The notes below the pieces were generated by a model. That model ran no database searches, was not told the origin of the DNA, and saw only the letters and a list, made by a program, of their open reading frames with translations. A stretch of DNA of 64,000 nucleotides from Bacteroidota bacterium. Its GTDB lineage: Bacteria; Bacteroidota; Bacteroidia; Chitinophagales; Chitinophagaceae. This document shows positions 34,167 to 43,626 of this stretch, in pieces; position 1 is the stretch's first letter; every line of letters begins with the position of its first letter. Position numbers and translations under genes: made by a program. The DNA is taken from positions 1 to 64,000 of the forward strand of contig JAEZGS010000028.1 in the NCBI GenBank assembly GCA_023437225.1, given 5' to 3'.

Positions 34167-34904
34167 CTAACCATAAAGTTCCTGGTGAATGCGCTTCCTT
34201 TCGAAGCCCATTGCAAGTATGCGTTGTTTTGCCTCGTCGATCATATTCTTCCAACCGCACAAATAAAAATCGGCATCCTGGCTGGCCGCCAGTTGACGAT
34301 CATTGCAGATGTTTTCATACACCTGGTGAACATAGCCGCTAATTACGCCCGGTCCTGCGGCTTCGCGCGAATAAGTGGGCAGATAATGAAAAGAAGGCAT
34401 TTCTTTTTCAAGCGCCCTCATTTCGTCGCCATATAATCCATCGCATAAAAGTCTGCAGCCAAAAACAAGGTAGATGTTCTTATGAGGTATGTTGTGTCGG
34501 TTAATATGGTTGACCATTGAGCGGAAAGGGGCTATTCCCGTACCGGTACATATAAAGAAAAGATTTCTTTCAATAGTATCGGGCAACGTAAATACTCCCA
34601 ATGGTCCCCTGAATATCAGTTCTGATCCCACTTTCACATCGTTGAATAAATATGTTGTCCCCGCACCGTTTTCGAGGTAAACGATCACGAGTTCAAAAAC
34701 ATTCGAGCCGTCTGGCCACGATGCTATCGAATAACTTCGCCAGCGCTTGTTTATCTTTTCATGAATGGGTAAGTCGAGCGTTACGAACTGACCGGGTTTG
34801 AAATTTAACTCCTCCATCTCCGGAACCTGTATATAGAATCGTCTTGTAGTCGCAGATTCATGATCTATACGAATCACTATGCCCTTATGCCAGTTTTGCG
34901 CCAT
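34167..34904 (-). CDS. Ferredoxin/flavodoxin-NADP+ reductase-like flavoprotein
   Basis: A 245-residue FNR-superfamily protein. The FAD-binding motif is R56-S-Y-S (RWRSYSIAS), and the nucleotide-binding loop is CTGTGIAPFRSM (residues 119-130). YLCGWKNMIDEAKQRI is the C-terminal adenine-side motif. No iron-sulfur domain is present, so it works with a separate ferredoxin or flavodoxin. The ATG at 34904 is 13 bases downstream of the terminator of the preceding gene; the promoter is not obvious. Confidence 0.9.
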   Translation of the reverse strand: MAQNWHKGIVIRIDHESATTRRFYIQVPEMEELNFKPGQFVTLDLPIHEKINKRWRSYSIASWPDGSNVFELVIVYLENGAGTTYLFNDVKVGSELIFRGPLGVFTLPDTIERNLFFICTGTGIAPFRSMVNHINRHNIPHKNIYLVFGCRLLCDGLYGDEMRALEKEMPSFHYLPTYSREAAGPGVISGYVHQVYENICNDRQLAASQDADFYLCGWKNMIDEAKQRILAMGFERKRIHQELYG

Positions 34905-34916
34905 GTGTTGGTTTTT

Positions 34917-34944
34917 AAAAAAAGACCCCGCTGATTGCGGGGTC
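34917..34944 (-). terminator. Intrinsic terminator of the secreted protein gene
   Basis: On the minus strand an eight-base stem GACCCCGC/GCGGGGTC with a five-base loop is followed by seven T. It lies about 50 bases after the stop of the gene ending at 34996 and just before the reductase start. Confidence 0.92.
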
Positions 34945-34995
34945 CTTGTATGTGCTTTGGCAAGCTATCGCTGACGCTAATGTAAAGGATTTTTC

Positions 34996-35514
34996 TTATT
35001 GCAATACCACCGGCTTCAACTTTTTCCACTCTGCTGAATAGCTGTAATATTTCTTCTTTCCAGAAACTAATTCCACCACAACGGCGTTCGATTTACTCAT
35101 CTCTGCCAGTTTTGAAGTTGGATTTTCCAGCCTGTCGCCGATCAACAACTTGTAAACCTTGTTACTGGTCTTATTGATGATCGTATCATTCGATTGGTAT
35201 TGACCAACCTGTCCACCTTGTATGATTACCGGACTCTGAACCAGCTCCCATGTTGCTTTGTATGCTGTGCCGTCAATATAAATTGCAGTTACCTGTGCCT
35301 TTGCAGCCGGATTTTCCAGGTACACTTCATAATTCGTTACTGGCTTTATGGGCCTAGCTACCGTACTTCCGTCTTCTCTTGCTTCACCACGGGGCATCAT
35401 TCCTGGTACAGCGTTCCGGGTAAACGCATGTACAGTAATGCGCTTGCATTCTCTCTGTGCAAATATGAATGTTGCTGAAAGCATTAATACCAGTAAAATA
35501 GAAATTGATTTCAT
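34996..35514 (-). CDS. Secreted protein of unknown function
   Basis: A 172-residue protein with a signal peptide (LMLSATFIFAQ). The mature part begins RECKRITVHAFTRNAVPGMM and is mostly beta-like, ending YSAEWKKLKPVVLQ. There is no sorting domain, lipobox or recognisable catalytic motif. It is flanked on both sides by strong terminators, so it is a transcription unit of its own. Confidence 0.75.
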   Translation of the reverse strand: MKSISILLVLMLSATFIFAQRECKRITVHAFTRNAVPGMMPRGEAREDGSTVARPIKPVTNYEVYLENPAAKAQVTAIYIDGTAYKATWELVQSPVIIQGGQVGQYQSNDTIINKTSNKVYKLLIGDRLENPTSKLAEMSKSNAVVVELVSGKKKYYSYSAEWKKLKPVVLQ

Positions 35515-35537
35515 AGTCAGATGTTTGAATTGAGACG

Positions 35538-35568
35538 AAAAAAAGCCTGCAACTGTTTCACTGCAGGC
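35538..35568 (-). terminator. Intrinsic terminator of the Asp-box protein gene
   Basis: On the minus strand GCCTGCA/TGCAGGC stem (35545-35551 and 35562-35568) with a ten-base loop, then a run of seven T (A-run at 35538-35544). Confidence 0.9.
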
Positions 35569-35587
35569 TCCAGTCAGCAGTATCTTA

Positions 35588-38500
35588 TCATTCCTTTATG
35601 AACTTCTTTATGTATTGCTGCTTGTAATCGGCGCTTGTGATTGTGAGGATATAGGTTCCTTTCGGGAGGGGGTGCACGTCCAACTGTCCACTGGCGTAAT
35701 TCGTTTCTTTCCTCATCAATTGTTGTCCGCTAAGATTTGTTACACTGATAACAAGCCGCTTCACCGTAAACATATTTCCGATTGTATAATTGATCCTGTT
35801 GCTCACAATGGTAGGTGCCGCCATTCGAATGAAGTCTTTATCATTCCTTACCGGATCATTTATTCCCGTACTTTGATTAGGTCTGAAATCCGGCGATCCG
35901 ATCTCGGCAATGTAGGCGCCGTTACCATGTGTTCCAACCAGTAATATGTTATCCTGTGGCCGGTAATCAAGACTTGTAACAACAGCGTAATTCAAAATAT
36001 TACCACCCTCCCGGATCCATGATACAGTATTGTTGGCAGTAATATTTTTCGTACTGTAAAGCCCAACCGAGGTTCCCACATAATATTCAGTAACAGATGT
36101 ATTACCTTCTTTCTTTACTACAATGGCACAACTTCTTATTGAAGGTAGTGTAAGGTTTCCTTCAACTTTGCGCCATGTTGGTGTTGCACTTTTTGCATTG
36201 TTGGTCCACCAGATATTGATGTCATTCTTTGATACACCACCTGATGTTGTTACTGAATAATTTGAAACAACGGCTAGGATCTCGTTATCATTATTAGGAT
36301 TTACAGCGATGTCTGAAATGTTCACTGGTGCTCCGTTTACGCGATAATTCTCCAGCTCTGGCGGAGTTATATCAGCGGGTGATGTTGATGCGGGTGCATT
36401 GCGCGGATCATCGAGCCTGAGGATCTTTCCATTCGATGTGCCAATGTATAAAACATGATCCGGGCTGTACGGTCCGCGGGAAGGTTCAAGTGCCCTTATT
36501 CCCACACTCACTCCACTACCGGGATTCGATGGGTTTGTCTTTGAACGCACTCCCGTTAGCTCGGTCCAGGTATTAGATGTAACTGTTGTCGCATTTGTGG
36601 TGCGAAACAACCTGTTGAAGTTTGCGTAATATAGTATCTCTGGATTGTCAAAGTCCATTTTGAAATACGTAACAAACTCGCCGTATGCATCTTCCAATCC
36701 GGGGAACGGCGTAAGATTGTTTGGCCTGATGTTCTTGAAATCATTATTCTCGCGATACCTGTATATCTCGCCCAATTGGGTTGAACCATAAAGCGTGAAC
36801 TGGGTCTGCGTATTTTTAGCGATCGCAGCGGCGCCTCCATCACCTGAGAAGATCCTGAGGTGATATCGTCCTTCACCTTCGATTCGCAATTGCGTTCCAT
36901 TATCTTGCGCACCGCCGATGAAAGTAAACTGGTTTGGAGCATTGTCCAGAGCGATATGGTAATACTGCAATGTCTGATAGCCATTGACCATTTTCCATTG
37001 CACAGGCTCTACATCTCCCGCTGCCATCACGTCGTCAGTGATCTGCAATCCTCCGTCGTTACCAATGATTGCTTTTTTGAAGCCCGGGGAGTTTGGAAAG
37101 AAGGCCATCGCATGAAAGTCCGGGTGACTACTCGGGTATATTTCTAATTGCGAAGCGAAACTCTGTTTATAACCGCCAATCCAGGATGTGGCTGTTTTGT
37201 TTGTAAATCCGGATGTAGATCGGAATAGATTTGTTGCTCCAACAAAAACAACATTAGGATCATCCGGTTTCACGGCCAACATTAAATTAAATCCTCCCTG
37301 AGTTGCCAATGGATCAACACCTCCCAATTGCCCGGGAAAGTCCGGCATGTTTGCAGAGAGGTCGGTCCATTTATTGGTGCCGCCACTTGCATCGAGCTTG
37401 AAAAGATCCGCTTCGGGTTTGGGATCCGAACCGTCACCGGAAAGACCGTTCTCGTAAAGAACGTACATCAGGTTATTGTTCGATGGAGCCAGTTGAATCA
37501 CTATGCGTTTTGATATGAAGTTCGTATCAGGAGGGAATGGTGTATTGTCTATATCATCGACTCCATAGGAATTTGCTCGCCATCCTGCGACGGAGTCGAC
37601 GCCCAAGGTTCTACCGCCTGCGATACGGGTCCAGGAATTGGCATCCCCTGAATTGGATGTCCATATGCCCCGTAGATTATGGTCCCTTGCGCCTCCATTT
37701 ACTGCCAGGTAAACTTTTCCGTTGTTAGTGACCGCCACATCCAGCTGACCGCTTGAAGAACCGAGCGGTCTGACGGAAGAAAATACTACTCTCCAGCTAT
37801 TGCCTCCATCGGTTGATCGCACAAGTCTTCTGTGCCCAGCTACATAAACATGACCATTTACAGGATTGACGGCGATTCGATGCACGAAATCAAAGGGGTT
37901 ATCAAATCCTTCGAGAGATCCTCCGGCCAGTATATTTACGCCATTAAGGTCGGTAACGGTCAGAGGCATCTTTGTCCAGCTCAAGCCATTATCGGTCGAT
38001 TTCCAGATGCCGTGGCCCAAGTACAGCGCTCCATCGTCAGCAGCTGAATTTCCCACAGGTTCGCCACCGCCGGCATACCAGGTGTTTTCGTTTCCTGGTC
38101 GCGGATCCTGTACAATAGATGAAAGGCTGTGAACATCGTTTTCCGGGCTTACCCTTGTCCAGCTTACTCCTCCATCGGAAGAGCGCATGATGCCGCCACT
38201 TACTGAGCCGGATAAAATGACTTTATTGGTACCGCCATTGTACCTCTTATCGATCGCCAGTGCCCGTGTACGACCTCCTATACTGTCAGGACCGGCCGCT
38301 TCATAAACATTCTGATCAAGAGTTCCCTGTGTTCCCGATCCCGTGCGGCTTCCACGACTTTCAATGCCGTGAGCCTGCAGCCTTTCGTTGAGCAGGATGG
38401 AAACGGGCAACCGGCCTGTACCAGGGTCTTTAATCAAATCGTATTCATACTTGCGGCGTGCTTTATTGTACGCCATCTTCTTGCTCTTACGGTCTTTTTT

Positions 38501-38647
38501 CTCGGATCTGTCCTCGCTAGCTCGCTCATCGTCGGCGCTCAGTTTCAGGGTCTGCAGTGCCGATCTGTTGATCGCCGGACTAAAAAACACCACTGCAGCA
38601 ACCAGAACCATAGCGATCATTACACTGCCAAAAATTGTTTGTTTCAT
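35588..38647 (-). CDS. Large T9SS-exported Asp-box (BNR/sialidase-like propeller) protein
   Basis: A 1019-residue secreted protein. The N-terminus has a hydrophobic signal (about residues 8-24). Asp-box motifs SxDxGxxW recur, for example S157DGGVSW, then STDNGLSW and STDGGNSW within the next 130 residues, as in VPS10/sialidase propellers; further blades fill the middle. The last 80 residues form a T9SS type A sorting domain (KRLVISVTNLSGQQLMRKET, PLPKGTYILTI, QQYIKKFIKE). The protein is therefore sent to the surface through the type IX system. Catalytic sialidase residues were not identified. Its start is 93 bases from the divergent mfd start. Confidence 0.88.
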   Translation of the reverse strand: MKQTIFGSVMIAMVLVAAVVFFSPAINRSALQTLKLSADDERASEDRSEKKDRKSKKMAYNKARRKYEYDLIKDPGTGRLPVSILLNERLQAHGIESRGSRTGSGTQGTLDQNVYEAAGPDSIGGRTRALAIDKRYNGGTNKVILSGSVSGGIMRSSDGGVSWTRVSPENDVHSLSSIVQDPRPGNENTWYAGGGEPVGNSAADDGALYLGHGIWKSTDNGLSWTKMPLTVTDLNGVNILAGGSLEGFDNPFDFVHRIAVNPVNGHVYVAGHRRLVRSTDGGNSWRVVFSSVRPLGSSSGQLDVAVTNNGKVYLAVNGGARDHNLRGIWTSNSGDANSWTRIAGGRTLGVDSVAGWRANSYGVDDIDNTPFPPDTNFISKRIVIQLAPSNNNLMYVLYENGLSGDGSDPKPEADLFKLDASGGTNKWTDLSANMPDFPGQLGGVDPLATQGGFNLMLAVKPDDPNVVFVGATNLFRSTSGFTNKTATSWIGGYKQSFASQLEIYPSSHPDFHAMAFFPNSPGFKKAIIGNDGGLQITDDVMAAGDVEPVQWKMVNGYQTLQYYHIALDNAPNQFTFIGGAQDNGTQLRIEGEGRYHLRIFSGDGGAAAIAKNTQTQFTLYGSTQLGEIYRYRENNDFKNIRPNNLTPFPGLEDAYGEFVTYFKMDFDNPEILYYANFNRLFRTTNATTVTSNTWTELTGVRSKTNPSNPGSGVSVGIRALEPSRGPYSPDHVLYIGTSNGKILRLDDPRNAPASTSPADITPPELENYRVNGAPVNISDIAVNPNNDNEILAVVSNYSVTTSGGVSKNDINIWWTNNAKSATPTWRKVEGNLTLPSIRSCAIVVKKEGNTSVTEYYVGTSVGLYSTKNITANNTVSWIREGGNILNYAVVTSLDYRPQDNILLVGTHGNGAYIAEIGSPDFRPNQSTGINDPVRNDKDFIRMAAPTIVSNRINYTIGNMFTVKRLVISVTNLSGQQLMRKETNYASGQLDVHPLPKGTYILTITSADYKQQYIKKFIKE

Positions 38648-38722
38648 GTTGGGGCCGTTCTCTTGTATAATAATTCAATTTAAGACAAAATAGCTACAAA
38701 CACCGGCATAATCAAAGTTGCC

Positions 38723-38730
38723 TATCTTTG
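38723..38730 (+). promoter_or_regulatory. -7 element TATCTTTG of mfd
   Basis: TATCTTTG followed by CCGCC, ten bases before the mfd ATG; identical over twelve bases to the element before glyS. The predicted leader is only a few bases. Confidence 0.72.
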
Positions 38731-38740
38731 CCGCCGCGAT

Positions 38741-41700
38741 ATGAATTTGCAGGAGTTGTTGTCACGGTATCAGAATGATCCCCGCCTTTTTCAACTGGCG
38801 GACAGACTCTCATTTTCACAACCCCAGAACATCTATCTAAAAGACCTTCAGGGCAGTTCCATCGCCTTTGTCATCACCAGTATTTTTCAGCATCCCGCTA
38901 CACCTGACCTCAACCACCTGGTGATCTGCGAAGACTCGGAATCGGCGGCATACCTGCATAACACACTGGAAAGCCTTACGGCTGCGCTCGATCTTTTTTA
39001 CTTTCCATCCTCCTTCAAAAACCGGAAGAACTATTCGCTGCTGAACAGCAGCCATGTGATGTTACGTACAGAAGCCCTTACACGGTTGGCTGGCGGTGGC
39101 AATAAGAAAATATTGATCACTTATCCTGATGCCATCTTTGAAAAGGTGGTATTGCCTTCGACCTTATCGGGCAACATCATATACATTAAGGCGGGTGACT
39201 CGATAGACGTGGATGGATTGATGGAAAAACTGGTGGGATACGGATTTGAGCGAACCGATTTCGTATATGAACCCGGGCAGTTTGCTCTTCGTGGAGGGAT
39301 ATTGGACATTTATTCTTTCGGCAACGAAAAACCCTACCGTGTAGAATTGTTTGGTAACGATGTGGATTCGATACGGATCTTTGATCCTGAGTCCCAGTTA
39401 AGCGAAAGGAAGCTCCTGCAGGTTAGCATCATTCCAAACGTTGAAACAGAATTTGTTGATGAGGAAAAAGTTTCGTTGCTAGAATTTCTTCCATCCAACA
39501 CTGTAGTGTGGATGCAGGATTGGGAGTTGATACGGGATCGCCTGCTTGTGCAGGAGGAAGAATTGCAGATGTACATCGAACTTGTCAATTCGGGTCAGAT
39601 CCAAAAGCGCGAGGACGAGGATGAAGTAAGACGGTTAACCGTTAAGGACGAAGGCTTTTTGAAGTTGAACGAATTTGAAGAACAACTCAAACATCGACAT
39701 GTATTAGAGTATGCACCACATCCCAAATGGCACTCTAGTTTTGAAATAATATTCAACACCCGTTCGCAACCTGCTTTCAACAGGCAGTTTGAAATGCTCA
39801 TACGCGACCTGAAACAATGGGAGGCAAAGGGATTTTCCCTGTTCCTGTTTTCAGACAACGCTAAGCAGCTCGAACGTTTGCACACCATCTTCGAAGATCT
39901 TAAAGCGCTCATACATTTTACGCCTGTATTGAATTCAATACATGAAGGGTTTATCGATACAGATCTAAAAGTTGTTTGCTATACAGATCACCAGATCTTT
40001 CAGCGATACCACAAATACAAAGTCAAACAGGCCTACAATAAGAACAAGGCTCTTACACTGCGCACTCTCCGCGAACTACAACCGGGCGATTATGTCACGC
40101 ATATAGATCATGGAGTTGGTTTATACAGCGGATTGCAGAAGATCGAAGCAAACGGAAGGTTACAGGAGGCTGTACGTATTATATATAAAGACAACGATAT
40201 CCTTTATGTGAACATCAATTCACTTCATAAGATATCGAAGTATACGGGAAAGGAAGGATCTATCCCGAAAGTAAATAAGCTTGGCAGTGATGTATGGCAA
40301 AAGCTTAAGGAAAAGACCAAAACAAAAGTAAAGGAGATCGCATTCGATCTTATTAGATTATATGCCCAGCGCAAGGCGCAGCAGGGGTTTGCCCATGCAC
40401 CGGACAACTTCATGCAAACGGAACTGGAGGCGTCGTTCATTTATGAAGATACACCTGATCAGAGCAAGGCAACAGCCGATGTAAAGAAGGACATGGAATC
40501 ATCATCACCGATGGACCGACTGGTGTGTGGAGATGTTGGCTTTGGTAAGACGGAGATCGCCATTCGTGCGGCATTCAAAACCTGTTGTGATAGCAGGCAG
40601 GCGGCGATTCTTGTTCCTACAACCATCCTGGCCTTTCAACACTACAAAACCTTTAAAGATCGATTAAAAGATTTTCCTGTCACGGTTGATTATATAAACA
40701 GGTTTAAGTCGGCCAAAGAGAAAAAAGAAACGCTGAAACGTTTGGCGGAAGGGAAGATCGATATCATCGTTGGAACTCACGGTATCCTGGCTAAAGACGT
40801 AAAGTTTAAGGAGCTGGGATTATTGATAATAGATGAAGAACAAAAGTTTGGTGTTGCGCATAAGGAAAAGATCAAGACATTAAGAACGAATGTGGATTGT
40901 CTCACTCTCACAGCTACGCCGATACCGCGTACACTGCAATTCAGTTTGATGGGCGCAAGGGATCTGAGCATCATCAATACACCGCCGCCTAACAGGCAGG
41001 CAATCCAAACAGAGGTGCAGGTGTTCAATCACGATTTCATTCGTGATGCGATCTACTATGAAACCGAGCGGGGAGGGCAGGTATTCTTCATTCATAACCG
41101 GGTACAGGGACTTGCAGAAATGACAGGCCTGCTGCAAGGATTATGTCCCGATCTGAGTATCGGTTATGCACACGGGCAATTGGAGGGTCATGTGCTGGAA
41201 GAACGCATACTCGATTTTATAGAAAAGAAGTACGATGTTCTTGTATGTACCAATATTGTTGAAAGTGGTGTAGATATTCCAAACGTGAATACCATCATCG
41301 TAAACAATGCACATCAGTTTGGATTAAGTGATCTTCACCAGTTGAGAGGCAGGGTGGGACGGAGTAATAAAAAAGCTTTCTGTTATTTACTTGCACCGCC
41401 GATGAGCACGCTGCCCACAGATTCGCGAAAGCGGCTTCAAACTTTGGAACAACATAGTGAATTGGGAAGTGGCTTCCAGATTGCGATGCGCGATCTTGAC
41501 ATACGAGGTGCCGGTAACTTGCTTGGTGGTGAACAAAGTGGATTCATGGCTGAGATCGGCTTCGAAATGTATCAGAAGATATTGGAGGAAGCGATCAAGG
41601 AGTTGAAGAGAACAGAATTCAAAAATCTTTTCAAAGAAGAAATTTCCAGGCAGGACGATTTTGTGCAGGATTGTACGATCGATACCGACCTTGAAATACT

Positions 41701-42145
41701 CATACCGGATGCTTATGTGGAAAGCATCACAGAAAGGCTGAGCTTATATACGAGGCTCGATAACTGTGACAACGAACAGGAACTGCAGTCGTTTGAACAG
41801 GAAATGCACGATCGTTTCGGACCAGTACCATCGCAGGTAAAAGATCTGATTGACACAGTAAGATCAAGATGGTTGGCTGTAGATCTTGGCTTTGAAAAAA
41901 TGATGCTGAAAGACGAAACGCTTAAATGTTATTTCGTCAACAAACCCGACTCGCCATATTTTGAGAGTGCTACGTTTAAACATATACTTGACTTCATTCA
42001 AACACAAACCAACAAAGCGCGACTGCGCCAAACGGGTAAGATGTTCATGCTGGTGATAGAGGGAATGAAAAGCATGAATGACATTCTTCGCTTTTTGAAG
42101 AGGATACACAAATACGTGCAGGAACAACGCGAGGCTGTTGCCTGA
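38741..42145 (+). CDS. mfd: Transcription-repair coupling factor
   Basis: A 1134-residue SF2 translocase. A UvrB-like N-terminal region is followed by the RNA polymerase-interaction domain at about residues 440-520 (LRELQPGDYVTHIDHGVGLY). The helicase part has Walker A GDVGFGKT (residues 597-604), D698-E-E-Q, and TATPIPRT. The TRG motif region lies in the C-terminal lobe (GLSDLHQLRGRVGRS). It removes stalled RNA polymerase at DNA lesions and recruits UvrA. The domain order is complete and the length typical. Confidence 0.97.
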   Translation: MNLQELLSRYQNDPRLFQLADRLSFSQPQNIYLKDLQGSSIAFVITSIFQHPATPDLNHLVICEDSESAAYLHNTLESLTAALDLFYFPSSFKNRKNYSLLNSSHVMLRTEALTRLAGGGNKKILITYPDAIFEKVVLPSTLSGNIIYIKAGDSIDVDGLMEKLVGYGFERTDFVYEPGQFALRGGILDIYSFGNEKPYRVELFGNDVDSIRIFDPESQLSERKLLQVSIIPNVETEFVDEEKVSLLEFLPSNTVVWMQDWELIRDRLLVQEEELQMYIELVNSGQIQKREDEDEVRRLTVKDEGFLKLNEFEEQLKHRHVLEYAPHPKWHSSFEIIFNTRSQPAFNRQFEMLIRDLKQWEAKGFSLFLFSDNAKQLERLHTIFEDLKALIHFTPVLNSIHEGFIDTDLKVVCYTDHQIFQRYHKYKVKQAYNKNKALTLRTLRELQPGDYVTHIDHGVGLYSGLQKIEANGRLQEAVRIIYKDNDILYVNINSLHKISKYTGKEGSIPKVNKLGSDVWQKLKEKTKTKVKEIAFDLIRLYAQRKAQQGFAHAPDNFMQTELEASFIYEDTPDQSKATADVKKDMESSSPMDRLVCGDVGFGKTEIAIRAAFKTCCDSRQAAILVPTTILAFQHYKTFKDRLKDFPVTVDYINRFKSAKEKKETLKRLAEGKIDIIVGTHGILAKDVKFKELGLLIIDEEQKFGVAHKEKIKTLRTNVDCLTLTATPIPRTLQFSLMGARDLSIINTPPPNRQAIQTEVQVFNHDFIRDAIYYETERGGQVFFIHNRVQGLAEMTGLLQGLCPDLSIGYAHGQLEGHVLEERILDFIEKKYDVLVCTNIVESGVDIPNVNTIIVNNAHQFGLSDLHQLRGRVGRSNKKAFCYLLAPPMSTLPTDSRKRLQTLEQHSELGSGFQIAMRDLDIRGAGNLLGGEQSGFMAEIGFEMYQKILEEAIKELKRTEFKNLFKEEISRQDDFVQDCTIDTDLEILIPDAYVESITERLSLYTRLDNCDNEQELQSFEQEMHDRFGPVPSQVKDLIDTVRSRWLAVDLGFEKMMLKDETLKCYFVNKPDSPYFESATFKHILDFIQTQTNKARLRQTGKMFMLVIEGMKSMNDILRFLKRIHKYVQEQREAVA

Positions 42146-42217
42146 TGCAGCATTTCATCGTTTTTTAATCATTTGCAGGAACTGGTGTGATTTCATATAT
42201 TGAGTAAAACCCTTTAT

Positions 42218-42577
42218 ATGGCAGAAAATTCTTTTCTCGGAACAGAATCTCAACCGGTGATCGTACCAACAAGCGAAGAAAAAACGATGGCTGTGCTAAG
42301 TCACGTGCTTTGTCTGGTTGTTTGGCTTTTTGCGCCACTTATAATTTATCTCTTAAAAAAAGATGAATCCCCGTTTGTTGCGGCTCACGCGAAGGAATCT
42401 TTGAACTTCCAGATCACGCTGACCATCATCGGGTTCCTTTTGTTTATCTCGCTGATAGGTATTCTGTTGTTATGGGTGCTGGGAATTTTTGCAACCATCA
42501 TGATAATCGTTGCAACGATAAAAGCAAGTGAGAACAAGCTTTACAGGTATCCGTTTACTATCAGGTTAATTAAGTAG
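42218..42577 (+). CDS. DUF4870 domain membrane protein
   Basis: A 119-residue membrane protein. The ATG at 42218 is chosen over an upstream TTG at 42200. Three hydrophobic segments cover about residues 26-46, 67-83 and 83-103, with the family pattern MAVLSHVLCLVVWLFAPLII, LLKKDESPFVAAHAKESLNFQ and a C-terminal IKASENKLYRYPF. DUF4870 proteins are small inner-membrane proteins of unknown role. Confidence 0.85.
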   Translation: MAENSFLGTESQPVIVPTSEEKTMAVLSHVLCLVVWLFAPLIIYLLKKDESPFVAAHAKESLNFQITLTIIGFLLFISLIGILLLWVLGIFATIMIIVATIKASENKLYRYPFTIRLIK

Positions 42578-42582
42578 ACCTA

Positions 42583-43062
42583 TTATAGAGACTTTTCCAT
42601 AGTAACGTGAGGGATCGTTACTTCTTCAAATTCTTCACCTGTTACCTGGTAGCCGAGTTTTTCGTAGAAACCGGTTGCCGATTTTCTTGCATGCATGGTG
42701 ATCTTTCTGAAGCCACGGTCTCTCGCAATGTTTTCTGCAAATTGCATGAGCGCTTTTCCTATACCCTTGCCCTGGAGTGTATTAAGAACGGCCATTTGAC
42801 GGAGGCGTACAACGGATGGTTCGGTTTTGATGAGCATACAACAACCCAGCATTTTTTCATCTTCAAAGGCTCCGATGAGAATTTCTTCCTTCTCCTTCTC
42901 GAGTTCATCCGGAGTGATGGTCAGACCCAGAGGTTTGCGCAAAATATCGTTGCGTAACTGAACCATTTGTTGGTACTCCGGAGATCCATGATCGAGAATT
43001 TTTAGTGCCATGCCGAATTGTCCATTAGTTTTTGCAATATAAGCAAATGTTTGTTGAAGCAT
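42583..43062 (-). CDS. GNAT family N-acetyltransferase
   Basis: A 159-residue acetyltransferase. The acetyl-CoA loop is LQGKGIGKALMQFAE (the Q/RxxGxG/A signature), preceded by the strand VRLRQMAVLN and followed by GFYEKLGYQVTGEEF, the C-terminal beta-alpha-beta of the fold. The substrate is unknown. The gene converges on the DUF4870 gene with a five-base gap and no hairpin terminator. Confidence 0.9.
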   Translation of the reverse strand: MLQQTFAYIAKTNGQFGMALKILDHGSPEYQQMVQLRNDILRKPLGLTITPDELEKEKEEILIGAFEDEKMLGCCMLIKTEPSVVRLRQMAVLNTLQGKGIGKALMQFAENIARDRGFRKITMHARKSATGFYEKLGYQVTGEEFEEVTIPHVTMEKSL

Positions 43063-43178
43063 TTATGAAGGAGTGAAGCTATGGCAGTAATGAAACAATT
43101 TTAATGCAGTTGGCGGATAGTACACTATTTTCGGCATAATTAAAAACCTTGGTTTTATTGTGATTATCTCAAAATATA

Positions 43179-43186
43179 TATTTTTG
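43179..43186 (+). promoter_or_regulatory. -7 element TATTTTTG of acpP
   Basis: TATTTTTG fits TAnnTTTG, with TATTG (43156-43160) 18 bases upstream as a possible -33 element. The leader to the ATG at 43211 would be about 19 bases. Confidence 0.65.
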
Positions 43187-43210
43187 CAGCCGTAACTAAA
43201 CTTTACCAAA

Positions 43211-43447
43211 ATGTCAGACATCGCAACCAGAGTAAAAAAGATCATTGTTGACAAGTTAGGTGTTGAAGAAGCAGAGGTTACCAATGAAGCATCCTTCACA
43301 AATGACTTGGGTGCTGATTCATTGGACACCGTAGAACTGATCATGGAATTTGAAAAAGAGTTTAATATTTCGATTCCTGACGAGCAGGCTGAAACCATTA
43401 CTACCGTTGGCCAGGCTATTGCGTACTTAGAAGAACATGCTAAGTAA
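43211..43447 (+). CDS. acpP: Acyl carrier protein
   Basis: A 78-residue acidic protein with the phosphopantetheine serine S37 in GADSLDTVELIMEFEKEF, the near-invariant ACP helix II motif. It carries the growing acyl chain in fatty acid synthesis and is followed by fabF, the usual bacterial order. A hairpin lies between the two genes, which may set their relative levels. Confidence 0.98.
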   Translation: MSDIATRVKKIIVDKLGVEEAEVTNEASFTNDLGADSLDTVELIMEFEKEFNISIPDEQAETITTVGQAIAYLEEHAK

Positions 43448-43477
43448 CTGAACCGCGTTCAGGATGCAATAAACTAT

Positions 43478-43520
43478 AAATCCGCCTTCGTAAGCGTTTT
43501 AATAGCTACAAGGCGGATTT
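43478..43520 (+). terminator. Hairpin between acpP and fabF (possible attenuator)
   Basis: Eleven-base perfect stem AAATCCGCCTT / AAGGCGGATTT (43478-43488 and 43510-43520) with a 21-base loop, followed by T-rich but interrupted sequence. It could be a partial terminator that favours acpP over fabF. A TATCTTTA right after it (43522-43529) is one base off the -7 consensus and may be a promoter for fabF. Confidence 0.55.
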
Positions 43521-43626
43521 CTATCTTTACCGTAAATTTACCTCGTGTATCAAGCCACATGCATGCCGGGGGATAATCCTTAACTGTATACCTGCCTGCC
43601 TTAGCCCAACAGATTAATAAAAGCAC